64,000 bases of DNA from Acanthosepion pharaonis (GCA_903632075.3 CAHIKZ030000835.1:1738501-1802500), one strand, 5' to 3'. Shown: positions 10,930 to 22,889, counted from the first letter of the stretch. Program-made: numbers and translations. The notes: generated from the sequence alone by a model not told the origin.

Positions 10930-11900
10930 CTAAATTCGTCTCCTTGAGCCTAATATCCGACAATGCTATTGAAGTGAGTTTCATAATTAATTTTCAAAAT
11001 ACATCAGAAAACTTCATTTTGTTCTCGAAACATTATCACCTAAGATATTTGTACACACTTGTGTTCCAAATAGACGTGGTGTTTGAAATAAATGGAGCGG
11101 ATGGAATTTCGAATATTTTTATTTTTTATTTTTTTGTATTAAAACAGTTTTGTCCTAGAATTCTCGCAGACATATATGAGCGGAAATTTCCAGAATGTTT
11201 AATAAAAGGGGTGATTGTAATAAGGATGGTCCGAATGAATTTTTCACCCCAAAGTGTACAATCGTCTCTTATCGTCTATTTGAAATTCAAAGGTAAGTTT
11301 TATATGCGGACAGATTATATATGCTTGAAAATATCTACAACTTACAACAAATGTGCGTTTAAAATCTAAATAAAATAATCTTTATTGTATGATAAGCGAT
11401 TTAAAAAAATATTCGTTTTATGAGCACAGATAAAAAAAATAAATCGCATATTTATCTTTAATAAGATTTCTCGAAGATTCAGGCCGGTAGAGGAAAATAA
11501 AGAAATATACTGTTTAACAAATAAACAACTAAAATGGATAGCAAGTAGATACAATAATCGCATATTTACGATGTTGATCTTCCACACTACTTCGAACAAA
11601 AGGTTGGAAAGGAATCCGCTACGATTACCGGAAGACAATAACTGTTACTATATTTGAAAAACTGATTTTCGTGAAAAATTGTTTTAATAGATATTTTATA
11701 AATTTCAGCTAAAAGTATCACTGGCTTCTCGGTCAATAAATGCTGAATATTTCCTTATAAGGAAACGGTTAATATTACGATTTCCATTAACATAGGGAGA
11801 AAAAAAAACATACAAAAGAATGCTCCACACCTAATGACAGACTAAATATTTCCTTATATAAATATCACCCGGTAAACACTCCACTCCGGTTTTTTTAAAC
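10930..11900. other. no gene recognised; weak similarity to 56.8 kb
   Basis: Open frames at 10944-11369 and 11366-11638 are low in complexity and unrecognised. The stretch AACTAAAATGGATAGCAAG then CGAACAAAAGGTTGGAAAGG recurs at 56.8-56.95 kb, so it is an interspersed repeat. Confidence 0.4.
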
Positions 11901-12050
11901 AGGAGTAGAGGTTTATCCCTTGTTTCCTGTTTAGGGTTGGGTTTCCGGTTCCTTCTAAAGACTTTTCATTCTCTTTCACTACCAGTAGCCCCTTGCGTCT
12001 TAGTGGTATTATCACCTTGCTTAGGGTGAATTGTTTAAAAATAAATAGGT
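11900..12050 (+). mobile_element. LINE 3' UTR tail
   Basis: Contains TTTATCCCTTGTTTCCTG, a phrase shared with 7.24, 21.24 and 21.43 kb, followed by the tail GCCCCTTGCGTCTTAGTGG and TTGCTTAGGGTGAATTG with A-rich end. Confidence 0.55.
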
Positions 12051-12430
12051 ATTTCTTCTGGCCAGCCACGACTAGTAGTTTTATGCAAATCGTAACACTT
12101 AATCCTCTTAAGATGTTCATATTTACACACAATTCTTTAAAAAGGATACTGTATCTTCAAAACCGAATACTAAGCGATATGTTTACGTCTGATTACTAGG
12201 AAATGTTGTTATCAAAAATTTTGGACAATTTGGGAAGAAAACAGTCTTTTTATTCCTGTTACTCAGCGTTTTCCGTTTCTTTTCAGGAATTTTTATGTCT
12301 TCCAAATTTTTTTTAAAATCAAATGTCGAACTTCCTTTTCTAGCAAATTGTTCATTCTTTGAGAAAACCATTTCGGGCTTTAAGTTTTCTAAATATACGC
12401 TTTCTACATTCTGATGAAATTATTCTGGGC
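12050..12430. other. AT-rich, nothing recognised
   Basis: No supported feature. Confidence 0.5.
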
Positions 12431-12439
12431 TCGATCAAT

Positions 12440-12817
12440 TACTATATATGATTATTCTAAATAATCCCCCCAAAATTTCTTCACTGTATATATCCTTGCT
12501 TGACCCAAGTAATGCTCCTGAGGAGCAGCTAAGGGTCAACAAGCAGGCGTGGCTCTTGGGGCACTGTTCCGAAGTTATCCGCATACTTGGATGAGTATCG
12601 CTGCCAAACTGAGTGAATAGCAGCGCTATATCGAGTCTAGTTAGGGACCTCTTCGTCCCTGAGGCCCGTGGTACAGTTGGTATGACATATGCGTTGTATG
12701 GAAATGGTCCGGATTCGATTCTCGGTAGTGGATGCTCACTACTTATGAGTCCCAAATAGGAAACGGCCGTCTAGTGCTTTCTGCATTCTAATGAAGATTA
12801 TTCTGGGATCGATGAAT

Positions 12818-12820
<3 letters not shown>
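12440..12820 (+). mobile_element. SINE with tRNA-like promoter and degraded hammerhead
   Basis: Related to 41310. It shares TATATCGAGTCT, box A (TGGTACAGTTGG), box B (GGATTCGATTCTC), the hammerhead remnant and the tail GGGATCGATGAATTATTA, and runs into (TA)n. Confidence 0.68.
12737..12776 (+). ncRNA. degraded hammerhead with intact stems I and III
   Basis: Stem I CACTA/TAGTG and stem III ACGGCCGT are perfect, with C as the base before the cleavage point. The core reads CTTATGA instead of CTGATGA, and two bases between stem II and GAAA are lost (GGAAAC). Confidence 0.6.

Positions 12821-12868
<48 letters not shown>
12820..12868. repeat. (TA)n
   Basis: 48 bp, directly after the SINE end. Confidence 0.95.
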
Positions 12869-12870
<2 letters not shown>

Positions 12871-13139
12871 TAACTATACTATATTTTTGATTTGCCGATA
12901 ATCAAATCAATCTCGAAAAAAAAAAAAAAAAGGTTTTTAAAAAAGAAAGAGCTAGAAACATTAAAGTCTGTCGGAAAAAATCGCACAGATACAGGTTTGA
13001 AGCCCAATGAAAAAAAACCGACACAAGTAAACAACTAACCAAAGTGCTCAATACAACCGTAGAGCAGACCTAGATAAACCTAGTGAGCCAGACAAACCTA
13101 CCCAGGTTTCACCTAAGCGGATCGTCAGGGAAAGCTGAC

Positions 13140-13142
<3 letters not shown>

Positions 13143-13195
<53 letters not shown>
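13143..13195. repeat. (TA)n
   Basis: About 52 bp, pure. Confidence 0.95.
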
Positions 13196-13198
<3 letters not shown>

Positions 13199-13619
13199 AT
13201 TTGAGCAGCAATCCCTCCTTTAAATAAATTTTGTCAAAGACGACTTTTTTTTTTTTTTGTGTTCGTACATGTGTTTCCTTTTCTGGCCACAAATTGTGTA
13301 AAAACTATCCTAAAAGTTCTGCATATCCACGGGTTTTACGTATTGTATTAATCATTACCAAGGGCGATTTTATTTTTATTTATATTTTTTTGTTATAGTA
13401 ATGTTTTATTTTGCAAACACGGTCAGCACATAGTGGCGGTGTTCATAGTTAATGTTACTGAGTGTTGGCTTTTGCTTTTTTTATTATTAGTGCTTTCATA
13501 ATTTTAAATCATTTTTAACATGTAGATGTGGTGATTATAAGTGTCTTTTCTCATGGATTGTTGTGGATGGTGTTTAGAAAATAAAACGTTCCTATAAATT
13601 CAGACACATAAAAATCGTC

Positions 13620-13655
13620 CTTGATTATGGCTAAAAGAAGAGCCGAAAGCGTTCG
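13620..13655 (+). ncRNA. hammerhead-like variant
   Basis: CTTGATTA, hairpin GGCT/AGCC, GAAAGCG, then TTCGG. It belongs to a second motif type, shared with 19.73 and 47.9 kb, in which the core reads CTTGA rather than CTGA. Confidence 0.4.
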
Positions 13656-13780
13656 GATATGCAGAAAGCTTTGGACAATTTTTACACACTTTGCAAAGAA
13701 AAGAAAACACTTGTCCGAACACAAGAAAAAAATAAATAAAATGTTTAATCGCAGTACCTTGTCAGTCGTCTTTAAAGAAA

Positions 13781-13782
<2 letters not shown>

Positions 13783-13864
<82 letters not shown>
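13783..13864. repeat. (TA)n followed by (GATA)n
   Basis: TA to about 13815 then about 12 GATA units. Confidence 0.96.
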
Positions 13865-13938
13865 TCATTATTATAATAGTGAAAATACACACTTAAAATA
13901 CCATCGTGATATTTATTTCGTCAGAATCGACTGAATCT

Positions 13939-13939
<1 letters not shown>

Positions 13940-13993
<54 letters not shown>

Positions 13994-14034
13994 AAAATAG
14001 AGAGAGACAGAGAGACAGAGAGAGAGAGAGAGTA
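13940..14034. repeat. (TA)n, short (TG)n and (GA)n
   Basis: TA to 13982, TG, then GAGAGACAGAGA-type repeat. Confidence 0.93.
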
Positions 14035-14039
14035 GGTTG

Positions 14040-14600
14040 CAGAATAATATCCGGGCAAATCGATGAGATGAATTGGGGAAAAAATGGTAGCTGCGTAAAA
14101 AAATTAGTCTTGGGGATAGGAAAACGCTCAAAGTCGTTCTTTTACTAAATTAACGGTAGTTCTATTTTCGATCTACGCTATTTCGGCTTACAAACATTTT
14201 CAAGCTTTACTTTCGGATAACGAAGGAAATTCGTATCTAAAATCATTAATGTCTCAACTAAAGAAAAAGATACCGAGGAAGAAAGAAAAAAGAAAAAAGA
14301 AAACTCCGTTCTCCTGCCATAAACATAGATAAAAGATCAATAGGAATTTAAAATTAATAAGATGCTCATTGTGACTGTCCCCGGCTGGAGGCAATATGTT
14401 GGACAAAAACCACATCTCATTCTTCTGTTGAACTTTGATTTTTGTTAAAGAGTGTCACTTCCACAAACGCACTGACTCATCTTGCGGCAACGTGAAAAGA
14501 AAAGACAGATTATTAGGGTTACAATGCAACAAGTAACACTTTTCTGATTTAGTCAACTATTTTCTCAGTTGGGGATGATTAGACAGAAATTGAAAAATAC
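14040..14600. other. AT-rich, nothing recognised
   Basis: No supported feature. Confidence 0.5.
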
Positions 14601-14608
14601 AAACAAAT

Positions 14609-15091
<483 letters not shown>

Positions 15092-15099
15092 TTTTTATA

Positions 15100-15755
15100 A
15101 AAAATTATAACATAAGTATGTTATAAAATCACTACAAAAATAGCCATTTTGTTTCAACACACTCTGTGTCTTATCAAGTGATGATGTTGAAAAGAAAATA
15201 AATGGTTTTAAAAGTTTCAGATTAATTAACGATCCTACACTGGGGAAACATTGTTACAAAAGCTAGAATAACCAATCAAAAACGAAGTATAGAAAGATTC
15301 AAAAGCTTGACAACGAAATCCTGCTATAATAGCTATTCAGATCTTTAAATACGTGTAATATTAAAAATAATTTATACTAACTAATAATTATAAATTTATA
15401 TGATAAAATTTAATATTAAAATTAAAAACTGGCAATTTTAAAATCCAAATTTAATCACTATTAAGTTTAAAAACTACAAAATTATTGAGAAAAGAAAAAA
15501 TATATATGTTTATTCAATTCATTTCTTCATTGAAATTACGTTCGACAAGACAAGACGCTACAATACATCCGGTCATTTGATAATACATGTATATATATTT
15601 TTTTTCTTTTTCCCTTTCTTTTCCGTTTTTATTTTAAAGTTTGTGAATATGGTCTTAAACTCACGCGTGACACAACTAAAACAAAATATATATATATATT
15701 TCTGTATAACACGTTTTCAATAATTTATTCATTATATATATACACTAACATCCAT
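15100..15755. other. very AT-rich, nothing recognised
   Basis: No supported feature. Confidence 0.5.
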
Positions 15756-15760
15756 ATATA

Positions 15761-16120
15761 GGGTGACCCATAAAACGGGAACTTTTTAACAATCCAATAA
15801 AACCAAGTGTGATGGAAGAAAAATATTTTATTCATAGTAATTGAAACCTTCAAACATGCCATTTAAGAAACAATGATGGAATTTTCATCTTTTTAAAATT
15901 ACGTCCTGTAGATGGCGTCCTCCTGTACGAATGCATTCTTGAAATCTGCTGTTGAGATTCCTCATTGACTGCTGCAACATCTCAGCTGGGATACTGTGAA
16001 TTTCATCTTGAATTCTAAATGGCGAAATGTTTACTTGCTCAAGGTCACTGTCTCGCAGTGTTGCTACTTGATCATGTCTGGCAATACGAACTTCAAAATT
16101 CACATTTTTGGGGGTAACCC
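15761..16120 (-). mobile_element. mariner-type deletion derivative (about 360 bp)
   Basis: The left terminus GGGTGACCCATAAAACGGGA and right terminus, read on the minus strand, GGGTTACCCCCAAAAATGTG form imperfect inverted repeats. The minus-strand frame between about 16090 and 15885 encodes only the transposase C-terminus: LEQVNISPFRIQDEIHSIPA, MRNLNSRFQECIRTGGRHLQ and a stop. The catalytic region is missing, so the copy is non-autonomous. The right end runs into long (AC)n and (TA)n tracts. Confidence 0.75.
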
Positions 16121-16155
16121 TGTATATGCTTATATTTTTATATTCACACACAACC

Positions 16156-16590
<435 letters not shown>

Positions 16591-16599
16591 GGGTTTCTG

Positions 16600-17075
16600 G
16601 GTTTTCCTTATGTCTGTATCATTGTATCGGTTATTAGCTACATTTTGGTAAGGTGTAGGGGTGTATTTTTCAATGAAAACTGACATCCGTTGAATGCATG
16701 TCGTCTGGATTTTTTTAAAATTTATTGTTAACGGCAAAAAAATTCTTACAGCATTTTTTTTCTATTTGTAAATTTAAAGATTTTCGCGGGTGTTCAGATT
16801 AGAATACTTTTTATTTAACTACGATTTGAAATATTCTCATTTTTAATTTTTCTTATACTATATTTTTTTTAAGAACAGTTAATTGTATTAGAATCCCTTA
16901 TAGTATGTAGGATTATTTTTACATCAAGTATAAGTATGTATATTAGGTTACATTTTTTTTTTAATATTATTTAAGTAAAATTTATGACAATGACGTCAAA
17001 AATAGTTACTTAATTTCACTGATTTAGTAAACTTTTATTTTTTTTATATATATAAACCTAGTAATATATTGTTTC
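16600..17075. other. AT-rich; perhaps 3' flank of the Tc1-like fragment
   Basis: No coding; T-runs and AT-rich text only. Confidence 0.4.
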
Positions 17076-17079
17076 TCAT

Positions 17080-17620
17080 CTAAGTACAAAGGACATGGGT
17101 CTTTCAAAAGCCGTTAATTATTTTTGATAGTTCCTTACAAGATCACAGCACACGCTGGTATTTTGTTCCATTCTTCCTTGGCAATACCTTCTATTCCTTC
17201 CAAATTCGCTTTTATCTTTTTTTCTTCAAATATACCCTTAAATTTTCAATAGTGTTTACCTCAGAACTTTGTGCAGGGTACGCCAATACCTTAATTTTGC
17301 TGTCATCTAAGTATATTGCATCAATTCATGCCGTGTGCTTCGGTTCATTGTCATATTGGAACGTCCAGTGATGCCCCCAAATTATTTTTTTAAAATACTG
17401 CTCTTTATCCATGATACCCTGTATTCTCAGTAATTCTCTTGTTCCAGAAGTAGCAAAACATCCCCAGAGCAGAATCCTCCTCTCACCGTGTTTAATTGTA
17501 GGCAGACTTTTTTTTTTGGTTTGTGAACGTCATTCAATTTCCTCAATAACGGAATTTCATGTGGTCAAATAATTCTAGTTTGGTTTCATCTGGCCATAAA
17601 ACAGATATCCAATATTTACT
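17080..17620 (-). pseudogene. Tc1-like transposase fragment
   Basis: Minus-strand frames read FYGQMKPN, then SLPTIKHGERRILLWGCFAT, then IQGIMDKEQY. They continue WTFQYDNEPKHTA (catalytic aspartate block), DSKIKVLAYPAQSSEVNTIE and ENLRVYLKKK. The usual second acidic site (PAQSPDLNPIENLW) is degraded here. Stops and a frameshift are present. Flanking inverted termini were not identified. Confidence 0.82.
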
Positions 17621-17631
17621 CATCAGATTTT

Positions 17632-17634
<3 letters not shown>

Positions 17635-17681
<47 letters not shown>
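17635..17681. repeat. (TA)n
   Basis: Next to the Tc1-like fragment. Confidence 0.95.
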
Positions 17682-17684
<3 letters not shown>

Positions 17685-18009
17685 GCGGATTTATGAAGCA
17701 GGCATAATATCCATCTCACGCACGGTGAATACTAGACCTGGCTTCTTTAGTATTTCCCCTTTTCTAGCGAGATTAATGCTCGACAAGCGTACACATAAAT
17801 TTTAGATCAAAATAGAATTCTTTTCATTTTTCATTCAAAATACTCAAATTTTAGGAATACGTTTTCACAGCGTCGCCCACGTGACGACAACGTGACCATG
17901 TTTTAAATGGAGCGCTGATCTTATAAAACTTTCAGTTATCTCTTTGGATAAGTCTTGTTCTTATGTACATCGTCTTTGTCATGTTGTATTGATAATGTTA
18001 TAATTTATG

Positions 18010-18061
18010 AATATGTCCTGAAGATGGTTTATTAGACCGAAACGTCCGACGTTGACATATT
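18010..18061 (+). ncRNA. hammerhead-like motif with perfect stems I, II and III
   Basis: Stem I is AATATGTC with GACATATT (8 bp). The core is CTGAAGA. Stem II is GGTTT/AGACC closing ATT (one wobble). GAAA follows, then stem III ACGTC/GACGT with a one-base loop and T as the base before the cleavage point. One unpaired T lies between the core and stem II, as in the other copies here. Confidence 0.68.
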
Positions 18062-18123
18062 AACATTAAAACAGCATAACTGTATATAAGGATTTTTGTT
18101 TTGTTTTTCCGTATATATTTTTC

Positions 18124-18125
<2 letters not shown>

Positions 18126-18217
<92 letters not shown>
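18126..18217. repeat. (AT)n followed by (GT)n
   Basis: About 42 bp of AT then 48 bp of GT. Confidence 0.97.
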
Positions 18218-18220
<3 letters not shown>

Positions 18221-18374
18221 GGCAGGTGAAAGAAATTCGATCGATAAAAATCACAAAGATAATAATATTGATAATAAAACTAATAATATTTATTGTATAT
18301 GTTGTGGTGTCCTCCCCCTAAAGGGTCTATATTGGACTCTTCCGACTACTATAAGATTAGTTGGAGAGAAAGCC

Positions 18375-18740
18375 TTGGAGGAACAGTCGCATAGATTGTT
18401 CAACTGTCGAACTCGGACGAAGTTTTGCCGTAGGGTAAAGTTTTGTCAGGTGTGGTAGACAGGCCCTGAACACGTCTAGGCAGGTTCAAAGGGAATATTT
18501 TTGGACGAGCCTACGGGCTCGGAGAAACCCACGTTAAACTCGGCCTTGTGCCACATACATTCCTTGTTGGGGGACTGTTAAATATAACAATCGCATAGAT
18601 TGTTCAACTGTCAAACTCTCGAGGAAATCGGACGATGCTTTGCCCCAGGGCAAAGTTTCGTCCGGGGAGGTAGACAGGCCCTGAACCCGTTTAAACTCGG
18701 CCTTATGCCACCTACATTCATTGTGGGAGGACTGTTAAAT
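18375..18740 (-). repeat. two tandem copies of the hairpin-rich repeat
   Basis: Two units, each with GTAGACAGGCCCTGAAC and AAACTCGGCCTTGTGCCAC or its variant, linked by ATCGCATAGATTGTTCAACT. In the second unit the hairpin TTTGCCCCAGGGCAAAG and TCGTCCGGGGAGGTAGACAG match the 60.4 kb copy on the opposite strand. Confidence 0.62.
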
Positions 18741-18936
18741 ATAACAGTCAAATAGATTGAACGCTGGGTTAGCCGACACACGCTTGCTCGTCATGTAATA
18801 CTCTTCTGTTGTACTTATTGTTTAATTTATGATATATCTGCAACATTTGTTTTGTTATTTATTTAACCATTTACTTGGTCACAACAATATATTAGTACGC
18901 CTTTTGTCAAAATGGAAGTCATGGCATGCAGAAAGA

Positions 18937-19263
18937 TGTTAGACATTTTCATGACGGTCGTCCTCGAGTATAGAATCCAGAGGTTGGCAGTGGACAGTGG
19001 ACAGTAGGAAAGCGTACTTTAGGTTCGCAGTGAATATCGCAGCAAAGTAGCAGAGCGTAGTTCTTCCGTCTGTCATGTTCGCTTGAGAAGTTGGCTCTGG
19101 TCATTCCGGTAGGAAAACAAAGATGGTCGCCTTTATACACAACGGATACAGTGTTGTGCGGCTTCTGATTGGTCCACCTTCTATTTATAGACTATAAAGG
19201 GAATTAAGTCATTTTGACTAGCTCACTAGTTACATACACATATATACCCCAAAAATCGTAACA
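18937..19263. mobile_element. solo LTR 1 (327 bp) with 5-bp target duplication
   Basis: Begins TGTTAG, ends GTAACA (TGTTA...TAACA inverted tips) and is flanked by AAAGA at 18932-18936 and 19264-19268. It contains an inverted CCAAT box (GATTGGTCCACC) followed by a TATA-like TATTTATAGACTATAAAG, i.e. a promoter arrangement expected in an LTR. It is about 80 percent similar by eye to the copy at 20780. No gag or pol lies between the two, and each has its own target duplication. Confidence 0.75.
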
Positions 19264-19390
19264 AAAGATAGCTTATTTTATGTGATTAAACTTACGATGT
19301 TTAATCTGTGGGAAAGAAGTTGTAGGGTAGAAAATAATTCATCGTTCACAAAGTCTCGGAGACGCTGTTGAACTCTATCCAATCAGGCAA

Positions 19391-19612
19391 GTGCAGAATG
19401 GGCAGCTCGAACCCAGATATGACAGCAATACTCCATTTTTGGTCTCATATGTCTCCTGTAAAGCAGGAATTATTCATGCTGACAGTGAACATCTCGCTGC
19501 GAGAGAGGCCCTGTATATAAAACATCTTGATCCCATTATCAATCTCACCTTCTTCAACAGTGGTAAGGATGTGTTGAAAGCTTTTAGAAACAATAAAAGG
19601 GCACTTAACTGA
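19391..19612 (+). pseudogene. Penelope-like element C-terminus (GIY-YIG end), tentative
   Basis: The frame reads EHLAAREALYIKHLDPIINL and SGKDVLKAFRNNKRAL, then stop. The pattern AREALYIK.L.P..N resembles the end of the GIY-YIG endonuclease carried by Penelope-like retroelements. The 3' flank (about 19728) carries the hammerhead-like motif found with such elements, which supports the assignment. Only about 70 residues remain. Confidence 0.45.
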
Positions 19613-19727
19613 ATTCCAGCCATGCGAAGCACGAAATAAAATTTTGTACTAGGATTCGAAACAACAGAAAACATATCTTATACAGTCAAACATGAAGAGA
19701 AATTAACAACACCCACAGACAAACCCC

Positions 19728-19763
19728 CTTGAAAACGGCTTAAAAAGTGGCCGAAAGCGCTTG
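19728..19763 (+). ncRNA. hammerhead-like variant downstream of Penelope-like ORF
   Basis: CTTGAAAAC, hairpin GGC...GCC, GAAAGCGCTTGG with palindromic AAGCGCTT as stem III. Its position after a GIY-YIG-like coding end fits a Penelope-type element. Confidence 0.42.
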
Positions 19764-19856
19764 GGATAAGATAAAAAGATGGTAGAAGACGTCAGGTACT
19801 TTCTGGAGTGTTAAAAGAGGTTGATCTTTCCATCATTATTTCAATGGATATTTGAG

Positions 19857-19857
<1 letters not shown>

Positions 19858-19895
<38 letters not shown>
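19858..19895. repeat. (TA)n
   Basis: 37 bp. Confidence 0.94.
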
Positions 19896-19898
<3 letters not shown>

Positions 19899-20410
19899 AG
19901 GACAAGAGTGTCCTTTAAGTCCAATAGACGTTCAAAACAGGGAACCTCGCTGAGTTTGCCCTCATCCACTTTAACGGTAGAATACTCAGGGTCCGATAGT
20001 TGAAGAGCAAATGATACTCACTTACAAGCCAGTTTTTTCCCCAAGAACTCCTACTAGAGATAATGAAGGAAAGCGAGAAGAAAGGACTAAACACCAATTG
20101 CAATAAGACTGAATACACGGTTGTTAACAAAAGGAACAGTCCAACTTATAAATTACAGATTGGAGATAGAAAAATCAAACAAACTCAACAAAATGTTAAA
20201 ACTGTGTTTTAACAGAGGGCGGAAAGTGTGATACTAAAATCCGAAGGCGAAATCGCATAGCCAAAAATGCTTTACAACTATGGCGACTTTATTACGCACA
20301 GTTGGCTGTGCTGCATGTACCTGTTATACCTTAATCAGAAGGGGTGGTATATTGGAATTCGAATATTTGCACGCAGTCTTATTTAATAATAATAATAATA
20401 ATTATTATTA

Positions 20411-20640
20411 TTATATCTTTCTTAATGAGGGAGAGTTGTAGTAGAGCATCATAGCCAGTTGCCGCATTTTTTTTAAGTTTGAAGAAGGATAAGGCGCCCA
20501 AGGCGACTTGGGAGACACATCTAGATAGTTATAGACACCCTCAATCAAAGACCGTCTGAGTGGATTTCTCCACACCTTCCTAGCTTTTGTAGTTCTAAGC
20601 AATGTTTGTTCCTTTTGTATCCCTTCTAATTTCCTTTCTG
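20411..20640 (-). CDS. unrecognised open frame, probably repeat-derived
   Basis: The minus strand reads LRTTKARKVWRNPLRRSLIE, GVYNYLDVSPKSPWAPYP and LKKMRQLAMMLYYNSPSLRK, followed by a (TAA)n/(TTA)n repeat. The start is within a retroelement-rich area. Confidence 0.25.
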
Positions 20641-20779
20641 CTAACGATACTGTCAGCTATATACAATCGCTTTCTCATATCATTGGCTAAAAATGGCTTT
20701 GAGCGAGTGAAGCCTGACGATCTTGGCGAAGACAGTTCTTCGAATCTTGTTGATCGACGCTACTGAATCACAAACTATC

Positions 20780-21103
20780 TGTTATACATCATGACGGTCG
20801 TCTTCGAGTATAGAATCCAGAGGTTAGCAGTGAATATTTCGGAGACAGTAGGAAAGCGTAGTTCAGGTTAGCAGTGGATATCGCAGCAAAGTAGCAGAGC
20901 GTAGTACTTCCTTCTGTTCATCTTCGCCTGACAAGTTGGCACTGGTCATTCGGGTAGGAAAACAAAAATGGCCGCCTTTATACACGACGGGCTGAATGTT
21001 CCACGTCTTCTGATTGGTTAACCTTCTATTGGTGGACTATAAAGTGAGTCAAGGCATTTGGACTAACTCACTTGTTACATAATGTATACAAAAAACTGCA
21101 ACA
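20780..21103. mobile_element. solo LTR 2 (324 bp), same family
   Basis: Begins TGTTATAC and ends GCAACA. It is flanked by CTATC on the left and CTAAC on the right, a 5-bp duplication with one change. It shares ATGACGGTCGTC, GAGTATAGAATCCAGAGG, ATCGCAGCAAAGTAGCAG and the promoter block TCTGATTGGTTAACC with LTR 1. It lies in the same orientation 1.5 kb downstream. Confidence 0.72.
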
Positions 21104-21229
21104 CTAACTGTATGTGATTATCGGCCCTTATAAGACGTGATGTCATGATACGTGCTTTGGGCTTCGTAGGTTTGTACCCCGGCGTCTGTATGTGGGCCCA
21201 GTTTACATTCCTACTCTATCATTTGAACG

Positions 21230-21560
21230 GGAATAGTGATTTAGCCCTTGTTTCTTGTTTAGGATTGGGTTTCCGGTTCGTTCTAAATTCTAATTCAGCT
21301 CTATACTCCAAACTTCTTCGACGAAACTCTGAAATTTTATTTACTATTTATTTATTTTTCCTCAGTAGCAGTAGATAGGTTCGCCTATCACACGGTTCAC
21401 ACTATTCCCAGGTCTTTTGAGCGGGAATAGTGGTTTATCCCTTGTTTTCGGTTTAGCATTGGGAAATCTCAAGTCTTTTTCATTCTCTTTCACTCTCAGT
21501 AGCCCAATTGCATCTTAGTGGGATTATCGCCTTGTTTGTGGTGAATTGATTAAAAAAGGA
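21230..21560 (+). mobile_element. two LINE 3' UTR pieces in a row
   Basis: Two copies of the phrase ending in TTTCC.GTT.AGGATTGGG (about 21245 and 21435), the second followed by the LINE tail (GCATCTTAGTGGGATTATCG, then TTGTGGTGAATTGATTAAAA). Confidence 0.5.
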
Positions 21561-21579
21561 AATAGAAAAGATGGCTAAG

Positions 21580-22190
21580 TCTGCAACGAGGAAATTTGGT
21601 TCACTGCTTCGAGATAGACAATTCTTCTCTCCATAATCTAACTTATATATTTATAAGACTACCATTTTTCCTTGCTTTGAATATTGCTGCTATATCTGGC
21701 CTGGTGATCCTGCTATATATTTACAGATTCTTGATAAAATCCAAGCAAGAATATGCAACGTTATTGGTCCTGACCTGACATCTCGACTTCAGTGTCTTTC
21801 CCACTGCCGAAACCTAGCTTCCTTGTACATTTTCTATAAATTTCATGATAATTGTTCTGATGAACTTTCCTCCATAGACTTTAGGAATTTAAGCGCATTA
21901 CTAGATTGCCAGTTAGGTCTCATCATTTTACAATTGAAATGGCTAGATATAAGTTTTATGCTGTCAGTTTTTTTTCTGTAGGAAATGTTCTTGTGGAACG
22001 TTCTTCCGGCTTCTTGCTTCCCTGTCAACTTTGTTCTACAAAAATTCAAATGCAATGTCAATCGTTATATTTTGCCTTCTTAATTCTTGTTGTTTTGTTA
22101 TCTCTTTAATAGTATATTTGTCTCATATTTTCTAACGCTCAGTGACACATTGCGTCTTAGTGGCTTTATTGTCCCAGGGAAATGATTAAA
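21580..22190 (+). mobile_element. non-LTR retrotransposon C-terminal region
   Basis: The plus strand, across several frames, reads Y.CYIWPG, then LDKIQARICNVIGPDLTSRL, QCLSHCRNLASLYIFYK and DNCSDELSSIDFRNL. It continues LPVRSHHFTIEMARYKFYA. The 3' tail has ACATTGCGTCTTAGTGGC, then an A-run near 22187. It belongs to the same family as the LINE inside the 55.6 kb mariner and is broken by shifts. Confidence 0.75.
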
Positions 22191-22406
22191 AAAAAGATAT
22201 TTTTATATGCTGTCAAAAAGATATATATTTGTTCTCACCCACTTTTCGTCAGAATTTTCAACCCTTTGCAGAAGTCATATATTTCGCAGAATATACATAT
22301 TCTGACTAACCGTGTAAAAGCATGTCATAGAAACCAATGTAGTTTCATCATTTCGACTAGATTCGTGGATTCAGCTTTCGTCCTAATCAGGTATAGATGC
22401 AAGATA

Positions 22407-22766
22407 CTATGACACGGTAAGCCGCAGGTGTTTACTCCTACTGACGAATCTTTTGCAATCGATATACGAAACATCGACACAGCGGTGTTTGTAATGTGGG
22501 AAGATCGATTTGATTTTCAGCGCGGTGCCTTTGCTGATGAAGTGATTGCAATCAATGAGTCCTTCGCGTTCCCAGTTCACCAAAAGCCGCGTCCTGACAT
22601 CCATATCGATTCTTACGTCGCCTGTTGACGTGGGCGACGACTTGGAAATTTCAGTCAGCTGCAAGTCGGAGGAATTAACTCGACATATTATCTCATCATT
22701 TTTTCGAAATCTGGACAATATTGTCGAGTTCTGATCGGGAAAATAACTGATTTCGTCCGGGAGATT
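22407..22766 (-). CDS. unrecognised open frame of about 120 codons
   Basis: Stop-to-stop minus-strand frame containing NLPDEISYFPDQNSTIL, CRVNSSDLQLTEISKSSPTS and VRTRLLVNWEREGLIDCNHF. The end reads FPHYKHRCVDVSYIDCKRFV. It is unusually free of low complexity compared with other frames here. There is no good ATG near its start and no visible splice sites, and the flanks are SINE and LINE. It may be a piece of an unrecognised mobile element. Confidence 0.35.
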   Translation of the reverse strand, partial: NLPDEISYFPDQNSTILSRFRKNDEIICRVNSSDLQLTEISKSSPTSTGDVRIDMDVRTRLLVNWEREGLIDCNHFISKGTALKIKSIFPHYKHRCVDVSYIDCKRFVSRSKHLRLTVS

Positions 22767-22889
22767 TTAAGTTATCCGCTTGGCAAATAATGTTAAACCT
22801 TTGTCACCATATCATCCGCCGTGTACGCGATTTTCGGCGGATTTCCCTCCCCTATCAACTATCGCCTATTTTTCACTGACTTCAAGAAT

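Noticed and set aside
11854..12132. 92-codon minus frame as a gene
   Set aside because: Antisense of a LINE 3' UTR tail found in several other places in the window.
18937..21103. One LTR retrotransposon bounded by the two LTRs
   Set aside because: Each LTR has its own target duplication and the 1.5-kb interior has no gag or pol, only a Penelope-like fragment.
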